64,000 bases of DNA, from assembly GCA_014584345.1 (NCBI GenBank), contig JACTNB010000021.1, positions 248,001 through 312,000 of the forward strand. Direction: 5' to 3'. The position numbers and the translations under genes were made by a program. The notes under the pieces are model-generated. The model did no database searches. It was not told the DNA's origin and saw nothing but the letters and a program-made list of their open reading frames with translations. Within the stretch, counting starts at the first letter, position 1; every line of letters begins with the position of its first letter. Shown one piece after another: positions 42,438 through 51,601 of this stretch. This DNA comes from Planctomycetota bacterium. Lineage in GTDB: Bacteria; Planctomycetota; Planctomycetia; Planctomycetales; Planctomycetaceae.

Positions 42438-43307
42438 CTATAACTTCCGCTGCCACTTCTGCAGTAAGAACAATGAATTGCCCGCCAGAATCAGGCCGAT
42501 CATCAACAGGTGCGCCACGGATTGAGGTCCCATGCGACGCACCCCCTCCTGATAAATTTCGCGGGGCGTCCCTTCGATATAAGTGGAGGTCACCAGCGTT
42601 TCGTATTCCGCCGCTCCCTTGATGGCCCCCAGCATGCCCCGCAACTGCCGCGGGATATAGGGATAAATAAACGGGGCCTGCACTCCCGTCACTCCGGCGA
42701 CCATCTTGACCTTATCGGGAAAAGGAGTGACCGCGTACTGCACCCATTCCTTGACACCCGGATATCCGGCGCTGACGTTGACGATCAATTTCATGTCCTG
42801 CACGTTGTCGATCCCCTGGCACATCGGAATCTGATCGATGTTCGTCCCACGGGAATCCGTTGTGTAGAGTTGCCGCAGGTCCGTCATAATCACCTTGACG
42901 ACCCCTTCGTAACCAGGTTTGTATCCCAGGTTGACGTAGTCTTCGCCATACACCAGTTCAGGAAAATCGGGCAGAATCACCTTTTGAATGTTCTCTTCGA
43001 TCATCTGTGGCCCGACGGGAAACAGGCTGAGAAAATACATCTTCAGTTTTCGACTGGCACAATGCAGGACGAAACTGGAAGCCATCGGGCTAAGTTCCCC
43101 TTCGCTGGCAGGGTCGTAATCGAATGCCAGCAGAACCGGATCCCCGGGGTTGAGCCGTTCGATTTCATCGAACACCGCCCGTGCCTGCTGCGTCGGTGTT
43201 TCGTCAAACTGCAGCTCGAACAGAATGGGAATCGCCACCGCCGCCAGCATCAACAGAAATATCCAGCGCCGATCAAGCCGGGCCAGTCTATCCACTATGT
43301 TCCACAT
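42438..43307 (-). CDS. Double-anchored extracytoplasmic protein of the GlmL-associated cluster
   Basis: The 289-residue product has an N-terminal membrane helix (WIFLLMLAAVAIPILFEL), a roughly 220-residue outside domain and a C-terminal helix (VAHLLMIGLILAGNSLFLL). The outside domain contains DPVLLAFDYDPASEGELSPMASSF, FPVGPQMIEENIQKVI, YGEDYVNLGYKPGYEGVVKVIMTDLRQLY and a KEWVQYAVTPFPDKVKMVAGV stretch. I cannot assign a known family, though the regular motifs suggest an enzyme-like or ligand-binding domain. The ATG at 43307 has GAGGAG six bases upstream. It is 60 bases behind the preceding cluster gene. Confidence 0.8.
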   Translation of the reverse strand: MWNIVDRLARLDRRWIFLLMLAAVAIPILFELQFDETPTQQARAVFDEIERLNPGDPVLLAFDYDPASEGELSPMASSFVLHCASRKLKMYFLSLFPVGPQMIEENIQKVILPDFPELVYGEDYVNLGYKPGYEGVVKVIMTDLRQLYTTDSRGTNIDQIPMCQGIDNVQDMKLIVNVSAGYPGVKEWVQYAVTPFPDKVKMVAGVTGVQAPFIYPYIPRQLRGMLGAIKGAAEYETLVTSTYIEGTPREIYQEGVRRMGPQSVAHLLMIGLILAGNSLFLLQKWQRKL

Positions 43308-43367
43308 GATGTACTCCTCATCCGCTAATTCACATGCCGACAACGGCACCTTCGACAAACATCCCGC

Positions 43368-45209
43368 TCAATCGCCACTTCCCAGATACGAACGATCCCC
43401 CCCCAGCAGGATCTTTAGGGACGTGGAAACGATCCCCAGGGCGATGCCAATCATGATGGCGCGATTCCCCGCCGTATTAATGACCGAAAGAATAAACGCG
43501 GTCATGTTTTCGATCCGCAGTATCGACAGGGAATCGGGCAAACCGCTGGTCAGCCAGACGCCCGTGGGAGTCCGCCCCAGCAGAATAATGAACGCCGTGG
43601 CCAACAACAGAAATGCTTCCAGGTTCTTGGCGCGAAACGCGCGAAAGGCCGCAGAGGCCACATAAAACGCCAGCAAGGCAAACATCGTCGCCGTCAGCGG
43701 CTTGAATGCATACTCGTAACTCCACCAGAACGGCGAACCATCCTGTAAATACCCTCCGGACCATGCGTATTTCACGCGATGCGCGGCCTCGTACAACGCA
43801 AAGACTTCGTTGTTCCAGAGATGCTCCTCTCGATAGGGAGCCAGCAGCAGGTCCAGAGTCGCGCGGGGCAGTTGCCCATCGCCAAGAGTCAATGCCGCCA
43901 CCAAGGTCCGATTCCGTTGCCCGATGGTCGGCAATCGTTGCCGGAATTTTTGCAAGGCCGATTCCTGGGCAGGTATCCAGGGACCGAGTTCAGACAAGAC
44001 GCTGCCCAGCGTCCGCAGGTTTACTTCGGGATTCATGACGGCGGCGGTCAACGCCTCCACCTGGGCTGCGTTGAGTTGCGTATCGGGCTCGCTGGAATCC
44101 CGGGTGGGGCTCAGGTCGTCCACTCCCGCCAGTTGTTCCGCGCGCAATTCGCAATACGTCTTTTTTACCGGCTGACTTTTGCCCGCATCGTTCAGCACGG
44201 TTATCAGTTGTTCCGCGTTCCAGAGGCTTCCCAGCATTCCACGCAACAGATTCTGCTGATCCTCGCTGAGAGTATCCCCCATGTCCGCCACGAAGCGTTC
44301 GATCTCTTGTTCCGCCAGCGGTCGCACGCGAGGGAAAACATCCGTTAACTCGGCTCGCATTTCGGGGGTCATCGGCCCGATCACGGTCAGCGTTTGTCCC
44401 TGCAACTTCAGGCTGTCTTCCCGAGAGGAGGGGACCTGCAAACCACTGGGGATATATTGGAGCGTGCGGGATGTGGGGGCTCTGGCGAGCCGGGCGAGTT
44501 CCGTCACTGCGGCGGTCCATGGCTGGGTAGCGGATATGGCGCGTAACTCCTGCTCTGTTGCCTCCGGCAGGGTGCCGCTGATGGCCAGAGCTTCATGTTC
44601 GGCAAAGTACGAAACCTTTCCCGCCAGGGACGCGGGCGGAGCAGACCGTTCCGCCAATTGTTCCACCGCGCACTTCCAGTCAAGTAGATCATGAAATCCG
44701 AGCAAATCCGATTTCTGCGAGGAGGTCATCCAACCGTGAAATTCGAGCGTTCCGAGGCGCTGGGAGTCATTTTCCGCGAAGGTCATCCGTAGTTGTCGCC
44801 GTACCGAAGCCGGCAGGGTCCCGGCAGCCAGATCACCGGGAAGATCGACAGGCAGGCGAAATGTCAATTCCTCGGGCAGATCGGCCACCGAAAGCGAGGC
44901 AAAACTGTAACCAAAGAATTCCTGATCGCTCCCCGGAGGGACTCCCCATTTCAGCAGTCCCACTCCCAGGGTCAACAGAAAGGTGACGACCGTGATCAAC
45001 GAATAGGCCCATCCGGCAGCACGATCGCTGACTTTCCGGAGATGCACTTTCAGCAGATTCCCTCCTCCCAGGATGAAGGCAATGGCCGCCAGCACATCGA
45101 ACCAGACCGTTGCCGTTTCCCCCCACGTTACGGTCGCGGGGATAAACGCCGTAATGATCAGGACAAAACCGCAGATTGCGGCAATCAATAACGGCACGGT
45201 TCGTTTCAC
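43368..45209 (-). CDS. Large membrane protein with repeated motif, GlmL-associated cluster
   Basis: The 613-residue product has three N-terminal helices (LLIAAICGFVLIITAFI, WFDVLAAIAFILGG, AYSLITVVTFLLTLGVGLL), an extracytoplasmic-looking central domain of about 400 residues, and three or four C-terminal helices (TATMFALLAFYVASAAFRAF, AFLLLATAFIILLG, IMIGIALGIVSTSLKILL). The central domain contains the spaced motif G-x-[LM]-[PT]-x6-L at residues 130, 159, 212 and 278, with a fifth weaker copy at 312. No known family. The start is GTG at 45209, with GGGAG nine bases upstream. It is 73 bases behind the DUF6754-like gene. Confidence 0.8.
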   Translation of the reverse strand: MKRTVPLLIAAICGFVLIITAFIPATVTWGETATVWFDVLAAIAFILGGGNLLKVHLRKVSDRAAGWAYSLITVVTFLLTLGVGLLKWGVPPGSDQEFFGYSFASLSVADLPEELTFRLPVDLPGDLAAGTLPASVRRQLRMTFAENDSQRLGTLEFHGWMTSSQKSDLLGFHDLLDWKCAVEQLAERSAPPASLAGKVSYFAEHEALAISGTLPEATEQELRAISATQPWTAAVTELARLARAPTSRTLQYIPSGLQVPSSREDSLKLQGQTLTVIGPMTPEMRAELTDVFPRVRPLAEQEIERFVADMGDTLSEDQQNLLRGMLGSLWNAEQLITVLNDAGKSQPVKKTYCELRAEQLAGVDDLSPTRDSSEPDTQLNAAQVEALTAAVMNPEVNLRTLGSVLSELGPWIPAQESALQKFRQRLPTIGQRNRTLVAALTLGDGQLPRATLDLLLAPYREEHLWNNEVFALYEAAHRVKYAWSGGYLQDGSPFWWSYEYAFKPLTATMFALLAFYVASAAFRAFRAKNLEAFLLLATAFIILLGRTPTGVWLTSGLPDSLSILRIENMTAFILSVINTAGNRAIMIGIALGIVSTSLKILLGGDRSYLGSGD

Positions 45210-45282
45210 AGACCAGACTCCCTCAGGCACTAAACAGTATTTCGCTTGATGAACACTTCCCGCGGCGGCATGCAGCCGTCGC

Positions 45283-46500
45283 CTACGCCGGCCAGAGCAA
45301 CCAGGTTTCCCAGACACACCCCGCAACGATGCCTACCGCCACTATGATCTTGCCGACATCCTGCCCCTTCAAACTCCCCAGTTCTTCCGGCGAACCGGAA
45401 AGGTAGGCCGAGGCAGCGAACAATTCCTCGCCGATCAATGTGTAGTCACAGGCAGCCACGAAAAACGGGAGCTGCGAGGGCTGGGCCGTCCCTGCCACTT
45501 GAATCGCGCCAATCGAGTTTCCCGTCTCTGCCAGAATCAGCGATTCCGCGAAAAACGACCCCAGATAAAAACAGGCGGCAGGTTTCTCCCGCACCATCAT
45601 GCCCGATACGTATGCCACGTAGCCGAACTGTTCGTCGGTCACATAATAGGACAGATCCGGGTTGTAGGCATCGGGGCGGCCTGCCGCGAGGAAACTTCCC
45701 TGAAGTGTTTCCCGTGCTGCCGTCATCACCAGAGCCCGCGATGTGGGAACTTCCACCTTGGCATCAAATTCGGCCGCGGTGCGTGCCACATGCGACAGGA
45801 TATTCAAGCCCGCAATCGTCTGAATATCATTCATGTCCTGAATACCCGGCACGAACAGCACCGAACGCCCCATTTCGGTGGCGCGTCCCACCGCTTCGTC
45901 CACCGCTTCCAGCCCCGCAATCTTGCGGACTTTCATGGGACGCCCCAGTTTGGCCAGTTCGATGAAGCAGATCACGGCTCCACAAATCAGGAACCCCACC
46001 ACCGCCAACACCCATTTGTCTCCCAGGAACCATTGCCGTTTTGTGGAGACCGCCTGGCTGGTCGCCGCCACAATCCGTTCGTCTCCCGCGGGATCGCGCC
46101 ACCGCACGCGAAAATAATAGTCATGCCGCGGATGCAAACCCGATACTATCCGCCGCAGCGTCCGCGCCGCGTCGTCAATTTCCCAGTTACCGTCATTGGG
46201 AGGATATTCCGCCAAGGGGACGTACAAGCCATTGTTTTCTTCCGCGATGGTCAGAATGATTCTGGACGCTGTGTTTTCCTGATGCAATTCCTGAAAATGT
46301 TCCGCGGAAAGTTGAATTGTGGCGACCAGGGAATCTCCGTTATCCCAGGGGCGATCCACAACGGTAACCGTGACCGGGGAGACCGCCTCCTCCGCCAGCA
46401 GGGGCGCCGCGTTCATTTGTCCCCAGACCACCACGGCCAGCGCCAATATGTAACGGACCGATCGTTTCATCCGCCAATTCCCATCACTTACGCTGTCCAT
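45283..46500 (-). CDS. DUF6754-like anchored protein, GlmL-associated cluster
   Basis: The 405-residue product has a signal peptide (residues about 11-36, MKRSVRYILALAVVVWGQ) and a fibronectin-III-like outside domain (about 42-150; HPRHDYYFRVRWRDPAGDE). A membrane helix (163-183, WVLAVVGFLICGAVICFIEL) leads to a roughly 200-residue cytoplasmic domain with AVDEAVGRATEMGRSVLFVPG, MTAARETLQGSFLAAGRP and FFVAACDYTLIGEELFAASAYL. A C-terminal helix ends it. I recall this cytoplasmic domain as DUF6754, function unknown. The ATG at 46500 has GGAGG just upstream; an ATG ten codons later is possible. It is 19 bases behind the KOW-type gene. Confidence 0.78.
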   Translation of the reverse strand: MDSVSDGNWRMKRSVRYILALAVVVWGQMNAAPLLAEEAVSPVTVTVVDRPWDNGDSLVATIQLSAEHFQELHQENTASRIILTIAEENNGLYVPLAEYPPNDGNWEIDDAARTLRRIVSGLHPRHDYYFRVRWRDPAGDERIVAATSQAVSTKRQWFLGDKWVLAVVGFLICGAVICFIELAKLGRPMKVRKIAGLEAVDEAVGRATEMGRSVLFVPGIQDMNDIQTIAGLNILSHVARTAAEFDAKVEVPTSRALVMTAARETLQGSFLAAGRPDAYNPDLSYYVTDEQFGYVAYVSGMMVREKPAACFYLGSFFAESLILAETGNSIGAIQVAGTAQPSQLPFFVAACDYTLIGEELFAASAYLSGSPEELGSLKGQDVGKIIVAVGIVAGCVWETWLLWPA

Positions 46501-46519
46501 GATTCCTCCCGAGGCGTCC

Positions 46520-47650
46520 TCAACCCGCAATGATTTCCACATTGGCCCGAGGGATTGTAAGCCGGGGATGCCCCGTGACATCCACTTCAAGCACGCGTGC
46601 CTTGGAACCCGACTCCAACATTCGTGGTTCGGCCGGCAGCGAAGCCACCGTCCCGATAAACCCAAAATAGGGATCGCGAATAATTCTCACCAAGGTGCCT
46701 GGTTCGAGCAGGCCTTCAAAAGCACCTTCCTGGAAAACTTCCCCATTGCCCGTTTTGGCTGTCGTGGGAATGATAATTTCCGGACGCATCACTCCCGCAC
46801 GAATCTGCGTGGCTCCATTGACCGAAGCCATGGCCCCCGCGCGCGAACAGAACAGCGCATGGGTCCGGGCTGCCATGCCGATATCGCCAAATCCTTCCGT
46901 GATGATCAAGGTGATGCCCACGTTTTCCGTACCGGTGATGGCCACTCCCAGATCGTATCCCAGGATTTCCTTGAGGTCCTGATCATCGATCCCCCCGGAG
47001 ACAATCGCCGAGGCGCCCACCTCGATGGCTCGACGAACCGCGCCGTGCGTCATCCGCGCGCCGCCAATCAGCACCGCCCCCCGCATCTCCTCGGTGATCA
47101 GATCGGCCGTCAACGGTTGATCGCATGATTGGCAGACGATCCGGATCGGGCCATATTGCTCGTTCCCAATTCCAAAAATCCCCTGAACGAGCGAGACCGT
47201 CGATTCGATTACAACTCCCTGTTCCGGAAGCACCTGGAGAATTGTGCCCGGGACGTAAGCCCTCACCTGCACCGGGATCGGATCGCCACGCAGGATGATC
47301 TGGCCGGTAATTTTGGAAACAGACTCCAGCGTCCCTGCGATCCCCGAAACATACGTTTTCTTGAAAAACCCGAAGATTCCCTTGCTGCGGGCCAGTTCCA
47401 TGCCGATCCGCACCACCTCGCCTGGCTGCACCAGCATGCAGTTATTGATTTCCGCGGAAGAGACACCAATCTGATTGGCCAGATTCAGCGGATGGATGTC
47501 CCCGGGAATCATCGCTTCCGCCACCACGTCCTGGGCCGTCACGATATCCCCCTGGCGAACATGCACGGTCCCTGCGATCGGCAGCAGCCGCCGCACATGC
47601 AAGGTCGTTTGTTCCGAGACTTTCAATCCGGGAGTGTAGGCATGCGCCAT
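46520..47650 (-). CDS. Soluble protein with barrel-sandwich-like and KOW-like domains, GlmL-associated cluster
   Basis: The 376-residue product has no membrane segment. The N-terminal 150 residues show the glycine-spaced pattern of barrel-sandwich domains (LPIAGTVHVRQGDIVTAQDVVAEAMIPG, VSGIAGTLESVSKITGQIILRGDPIPVQVRAYVPGTILQVLPEQGVVIES). The middle has CQSCDQPL and IGGARMTHGAVRRAIEVGASAIVSGGIDDQDLKEI. A KOW-like C-terminus follows (LLEPGTLVRIIRDPYFGFIGTVASLP). I know no name for the whole. It is probably the cytoplasmic partner of the neighbouring ATPase and membrane proteins. It is 81 bases behind the GlmL-family gene. Confidence 0.75.
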   Translation of the reverse strand: MAHAYTPGLKVSEQTTLHVRRLLPIAGTVHVRQGDIVTAQDVVAEAMIPGDIHPLNLANQIGVSSAEINNCMLVQPGEVVRIGMELARSKGIFGFFKKTYVSGIAGTLESVSKITGQIILRGDPIPVQVRAYVPGTILQVLPEQGVVIESTVSLVQGIFGIGNEQYGPIRIVCQSCDQPLTADLITEEMRGAVLIGGARMTHGAVRRAIEVGASAIVSGGIDDQDLKEILGYDLGVAITGTENVGITLIITEGFGDIGMAARTHALFCSRAGAMASVNGATQIRAGVMRPEIIIPTTAKTGNGEVFQEGAFEGLLEPGTLVRIIRDPYFGFIGTVASLPAEPRMLESGSKARVLEVDVTGHPRLTIPRANVEIIAG

Positions 47651-47731
47651 GATGATTCGTCCGCGATTCTTTCCAATAATTCCGTCCGCGAAGGCCAGTT
47701 GCGTCGCCGTTCAGGCGAAAATAGCGAGGCC

Positions 47732-49537
47732 TCACTCCATGTCGTACAATCGCAAGGCCTTGACCCAGGCCGAGACCTGATCCCGCTTCGCTCCGCCACT
47801 GCCCCCCACGCACAACGGACGGCCACGAGCATCCAAGATCAACCCCACTGTCCCTCCGCGTACCTGTTGTTCGATCGGACGCCCCTTGCCCGCACCGCAA
47901 TCAAGCCGGCGCACAGGTTCAATACGCACCATCGCTTGCTGTTCCCTTTTCAATGGAAACAACCGAATCTCCCCCGCATGCATCGTACCATCCGCATGCA
48001 GATCCCCCGTGATGCGGTAGCGAAACGCTTCCTTGCCTGGCTTTTGCAATCCAGCCGAAGCGATGCACGTTCCGAGATAGATCAGGCAATCCCGCTCGAA
48101 CACTTCGAGCGCGGCCCGGGGATGCACCTGGGCAAGTACTCCCAGATGGGGCATCATGAAAATGCTGTCCTTGGCGAGAGTCGTAAATCCTTCCGGCTCG
48201 AAGGCGTCGATCAGCATGGCCGCCGTCTGCTCCATCCGCGGCGCATGAGAGAGCACGCCTCCCGAGGCCACCAGCAGATTCAGTTTCATATTGTCAACGA
48301 TTGAACGCCCGCCGGTATCCTGGAGAAACAGATCGCCCACCGTGCGTTGCTGCTGGATCCCCTTGAGCGTGGTGGCGAATTCCTTGTGTTGCAGGTACGC
48401 CAGCCGCAACGCCTCTCGAGCCACGGCCTGCTCGAAAATCAACGCTTCCAAAGTCTGGGGAATCGTGGTGGGGCGGATCATCTTATTCTTGACTCGATTC
48501 CGCAAATCCCTTTCGTCCATATCGATGTGTACCCAGCGCAGGATGTTCTCCATCGTAGCCTCGGCACAGACGTTGGAAATGGAGTAACTCATGCCCAGGT
48601 TCGCGCTGACGGTACGGTTGAAAACCCCGTCGAATACACTAAAGACATCCGTGGTGGCCCCGCCGATATCCACCCCCACCGCGTTGATCCCTTCCCGTTC
48701 GGCGATGGTGCGGAGAATATTACCGACGGCACCCGGGGTCGGCATGATGGGAGCATTGGTCCAGGAAATGAGCTTGTCGTACCCCGGGGCATGCGCCATC
48801 ACGTGTTCCAGGAACAGATCGTGAATTTTATCCCGCGCGGGAGAGAGGTTCTCACTATCCAGGGTGGGGCGGACGTTTTCGGTTTGCGAGAGTTCCACCC
48901 CCTCGTCAAATGCCTCCCGCACCAAAGGCCAGGCTTCCTTGTTGCCTGCAAAAATCACAGGCATGCGGTAGCGTTCTCCAAAGCGGGGTTGTGGTTTCGC
49001 GGGGGCAATCAGTTCGGCCAGTTGCACAACGTGTTTTTGAGTTCCCCCATCGGTCCCTCCCGATAGCAGAATCATGTCGGGGCGAAGTTCCCGTATGCGT
49101 TGAATCTGTTCATAGGGTTTGCGTTTGTCGTTGGATGCCAGCGTGTCCATCACGATTGCGCCGGCCCCGAGCGCGGCCCGCTTTGCGGAGGCAGCCGTCA
49201 TTTCGCGGACGACGCCCGCCACCAGCATCTGCAGGCCACCCCCCGCGCTGGAAGTGGAAATGTAGATGTCGCAACCGGTGTTGCCTCGTGCGGGACGGAT
49301 AATGTGGCCCTGCTCGTCGAGCAGTTGGCGGCCCGATAACTCCGCGATTTCAGCGACTGCGTTGGAAACCCCCACGGTGACGTCGGCTGCCGGCTCTTCG
49401 ACCGTGGTCGGCGCCTCGCCCCGATACGTTTGCCGATAATGCCCCTCGACCTTCTCGATCAGGATTGCCTTGGTCGTGGTGCTGCCGCAGTCTGTTGCCA
49501 GAATGACGTTAATCTGGTCGGTGGCGAGTGCAGACAT
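47732..49537 (-). CDS. GlmL/MutL-family ATPase (glutamate mutase reactivase-like), ASKHA fold
   Basis: The 601-residue product has the actin/hexokinase-type nucleotide site: phosphate-1 ATDCGSTTTKAILIE (Asp16, Lys23), phosphate-2 VGVDIGGATTDVFSV (Asp290, Asp297) and the adenosine motif LLVASGGVLSH (424-427). The GlmL family segment SSAGGGLQMLVAGVVREM, then AALGAGAIVMD, is intact. In clostridia GlmL accompanies glutamate mutase MutS/MutE and is thought to reactivate it, but no mutase subunit is in this window. It sits in a membrane-protein cluster, so I infer an ATP-driven switch role for that complex. The gene is 89 bases behind the small soluble protein. Confidence 0.88.
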   Translation of the reverse strand: MSALATDQINVILATDCGSTTTKAILIEKVEGHYRQTYRGEAPTTVEEPAADVTVGVSNAVAEIAELSGRQLLDEQGHIIRPARGNTGCDIYISTSSAGGGLQMLVAGVVREMTAASAKRAALGAGAIVMDTLASNDKRKPYEQIQRIRELRPDMILLSGGTDGGTQKHVVQLAELIAPAKPQPRFGERYRMPVIFAGNKEAWPLVREAFDEGVELSQTENVRPTLDSENLSPARDKIHDLFLEHVMAHAPGYDKLISWTNAPIMPTPGAVGNILRTIAEREGINAVGVDIGGATTDVFSVFDGVFNRTVSANLGMSYSISNVCAEATMENILRWVHIDMDERDLRNRVKNKMIRPTTIPQTLEALIFEQAVAREALRLAYLQHKEFATTLKGIQQQRTVGDLFLQDTGGRSIVDNMKLNLLVASGGVLSHAPRMEQTAAMLIDAFEPEGFTTLAKDSIFMMPHLGVLAQVHPRAALEVFERDCLIYLGTCIASAGLQKPGKEAFRYRITGDLHADGTMHAGEIRLFPLKREQQAMVRIEPVRRLDCGAGKGRPIEQQVRGGTVGLILDARGRPLCVGGSGGAKRDQVSAWVKALRLYDME

Positions 49538-49626
49538 CGGTTTCCATACCTTGCAAGGAAGAATTCTGCCTGGGGAGGATCATTCCGAGAGTCCCTGCGA
49601 GCAACAAACTCTCTGGAGTAAGCTAG

Positions 49627-49977
49627 TTAATTGTCCGCGGCATTACCAGCCTGCAATGCATCCAGCCGATCCGTAATCAGATCCATGGCGTCGCGACGTT
49701 CCAGGAACAAAGTGAATTCCCGGTATTCGTCTCGCGAAAAAATGGTCGTGGCGACCGGTTCCAGAAAATGCAGGGACTGCGCCCCCAGATAGTTCAACGG
49801 ACGCACCATCTCGAACAGCGCACTGGCAGCCGGTGTCAGCCTGCGTTTGACGATCGCCGAACAGAGACGCTCCACCAGTTCAAGTTGCTTGACAGTCGGA
49901 GGGTTTGCCTCCGACCCCTTCACCGCGAAGGCATGCCGAAGCTGATCCCACAGACTGGTTCGTTCCGTACCGCTCAA
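49627..49977 (-). CDS. Small soluble protein, first gene of the GlmL-associated cluster
   Basis: The 116-residue, mostly helical protein reads LWDQLRHAFAV, then PTVKQLELVERLCSAIVKRRL and FEMVRPLNYLGAQSLHFLEP. No family is recognised. There is no signal peptide or membrane segment. The start is TTG at 49977, because no in-frame ATG precedes the first conserved-looking residues; AGGGA lies upstream. It is the first of seven same-strand genes down to 41508, spaced 19-89 bases apart, and could be a small adaptor or regulator. Confidence 0.68.
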   Translation of the reverse strand: MSGTERTSLWDQLRHAFAVKGSEANPPTVKQLELVERLCSAIVKRRLTPAASALFEMVRPLNYLGAQSLHFLEPVATTIFSRDEYREFTLFLERRDAMDLITDRLDALQAGNAADN

Positions 49978-50027
49978 GGCGACATTCCCTGGGTTGATTC
50001 GACTAGAAGAGGGAATTGTGAGTTTTC

Positions 50028-50055
50028 ATTGTACTCGCTATTGCGAAAATGTCGC
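50028..50055 (-). promoter_or_regulatory. Candidate promoter for the seven-gene cluster
   Basis: On the minus strand, GCGACA (50055-50050) and TACAAT (50033-50028) are 16 bases apart. The -10 is one mismatch from consensus and the -35 keeps GACA. The element lies in the 82-base gap upstream of the first cluster gene, about 50 bases before its start. The alternative is readthrough from the DUF1501 gene. Confidence 0.35.
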
Positions 50056-50059
50056 TCCC

Positions 50060-51523
50060 CTACGCGATGATTTCCTTCACCACCCGAGATGGCAATACTC
50101 CCGTCAGTCGCGAATCCAGTCCCTGGTAGGGATACGAAAAACGCGTGTGATCGATCCCCAGCAGATGCAGCATGGTGGCATGCAGATCCCGCACGTGAAC
50201 GGGGTTTTCGACCGCGTAATATCCAAGTTCATCGGTGTTGCCATACGATGTCCCCCCGCGTATGCCGCCTCCCGCCATCCACATGGAGAACCCCTTGATG
50301 TGATGGTCGCGTCCCACTCCCCCTTTTCCCTGAAACATCGGCGTGCGACCGAATTCGCCTCCCCAGATGATCAGCGTATCATCCAGCATGCCCCGTTGCT
50401 TGAGATCCGTCACCAGGGCATAGGTGGGCCGGTCGGTCAGGTCGGAACAGATTTGCATATACTTTTCGAGACCGCCGTGATGATCCCAGCCGCGATGATA
50501 CAAATGAATGAAACGGACGCCCCGCTCCGCCAACCGCCGGGCCAACAGGCAATTCGAGGCATACGAGCCATCGCCCGGGGTGGCGCCATACATTTCCAGA
50601 ACGTGTTTCGGCTCGTCGGAGACATCCATCAGATCGGGAACGGACATCTGCATTTTGAAGGCCATTTCATAGGCGGAGATGCGAGTTTCCAGCTCGGGAT
50701 TGCGCACCTGCTCCAGGCGGTGGCGATCCAGCGTGCCAATTGCCTCGATAATCTGTTGTTGTTGTGGCAAAGGGACGCCCCGGGGTGGGGAAACATAGTT
50801 CACGGGATCTCCCGTGGAATTGAACTCGACCCCTTGAAATTTGCTGGGCAGAAATCCGGCACTCCATTGTCGCGAGGCAATCGGCTGGGGATTCCGCCCT
50901 CCCACGCTGGTCATCACGACAAACCCAGGGAGTTGATTAGTTTCCACGCCCAGCCCGTAGGTGATCCAGGATCCCATCGAAGGCCGTCCCGATAGAGCCG
51001 TCCCCGTGTTCATGAAGGTATGGGCCGGATCGTGGTTGATCTGTTCGGTCTGTAGGGATTTGATCACGCAAATCTCGTTGGCCATCTTTGCGTGCCAGGG
51101 AAAGTAATCGCTGATATACAACCCACCTTCGCCGTACTGCCGGAATTTCGTCAGCGGCCCCTGGGCGCGCAGTTCCTGCCCCTGCAATTGCGCGATGGGC
51201 TGGCCTGCCGTGTACGATTCCGGCATCGGCTGACCGCTGATCTCCTCCAGCTTCGGTTTGTAATCGAACGTTTCCAGGTGCGATGGGCCCCCCGCCATGC
51301 AAAGAAAGATCACCCGCTTGACCCGGGGCGGCAGATGCGGAAGTCCTGGCAAGCCTGCCACCATGCCCGAGGGAGACTCCTGCCCCCAGGCCCTGGAAGC
51401 ATCCGCCCCGAACAGACTCCCCAAGGCTGCCGAGCCAAGCCCGATCCCGGATCGATTGAGGAAGGCGCGACGCCGCATCTGCTGGCAAATGTGCTCCTCG
51501 GCATGCGCCTGAGTTGTATTCAT
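50060..51523 (-). CDS. DUF1501 protein with Tat-like signal, partner of the PSD1 gene
   Basis: The 487-residue product has a twin-arginine-like signal (MRRRAFLNRSGIGLGSAALGSLFG) and the DUF1501 body: VKRVIFLCMAGGPSHLETFDYKPKL, AHTFMNTGTALSGRPSMGSWITYGLG, GVRFIHLYHRGWDHHGG, and the C-terminal DDTLIIWGGEFGRTP and DLHATMLHLLGID. The family is related to alkaline-phosphatase/sulfatase-like enzymes and is abundant in Planctomycetes. Its substrate is unknown. It follows the DUF1549/DUF1553 gene by 78 bases, a standard pairing in this phylum. GAGGAG lies nine bases before the ATG. Confidence 0.93.
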   Translation of the reverse strand: MNTTQAHAEEHICQQMRRRAFLNRSGIGLGSAALGSLFGADASRAWGQESPSGMVAGLPGLPHLPPRVKRVIFLCMAGGPSHLETFDYKPKLEEISGQPMPESYTAGQPIAQLQGQELRAQGPLTKFRQYGEGGLYISDYFPWHAKMANEICVIKSLQTEQINHDPAHTFMNTGTALSGRPSMGSWITYGLGVETNQLPGFVVMTSVGGRNPQPIASRQWSAGFLPSKFQGVEFNSTGDPVNYVSPPRGVPLPQQQQIIEAIGTLDRHRLEQVRNPELETRISAYEMAFKMQMSVPDLMDVSDEPKHVLEMYGATPGDGSYASNCLLARRLAERGVRFIHLYHRGWDHHGGLEKYMQICSDLTDRPTYALVTDLKQRGMLDDTLIIWGGEFGRTPMFQGKGGVGRDHHIKGFSMWMAGGGIRGGTSYGNTDELGYYAVENPVHVRDLHATMLHLLGIDHTRFSYPYQGLDSRLTGVLPSRVVKEIIA

Positions 51524-51601
51524 CGCCTCTGTCTCCTCTTCGATGTCAACCGTTTCGTGGGCTCCCGCGAGAGTCGCGAAGGAACATTTCCTCGAACGAT
51601 T

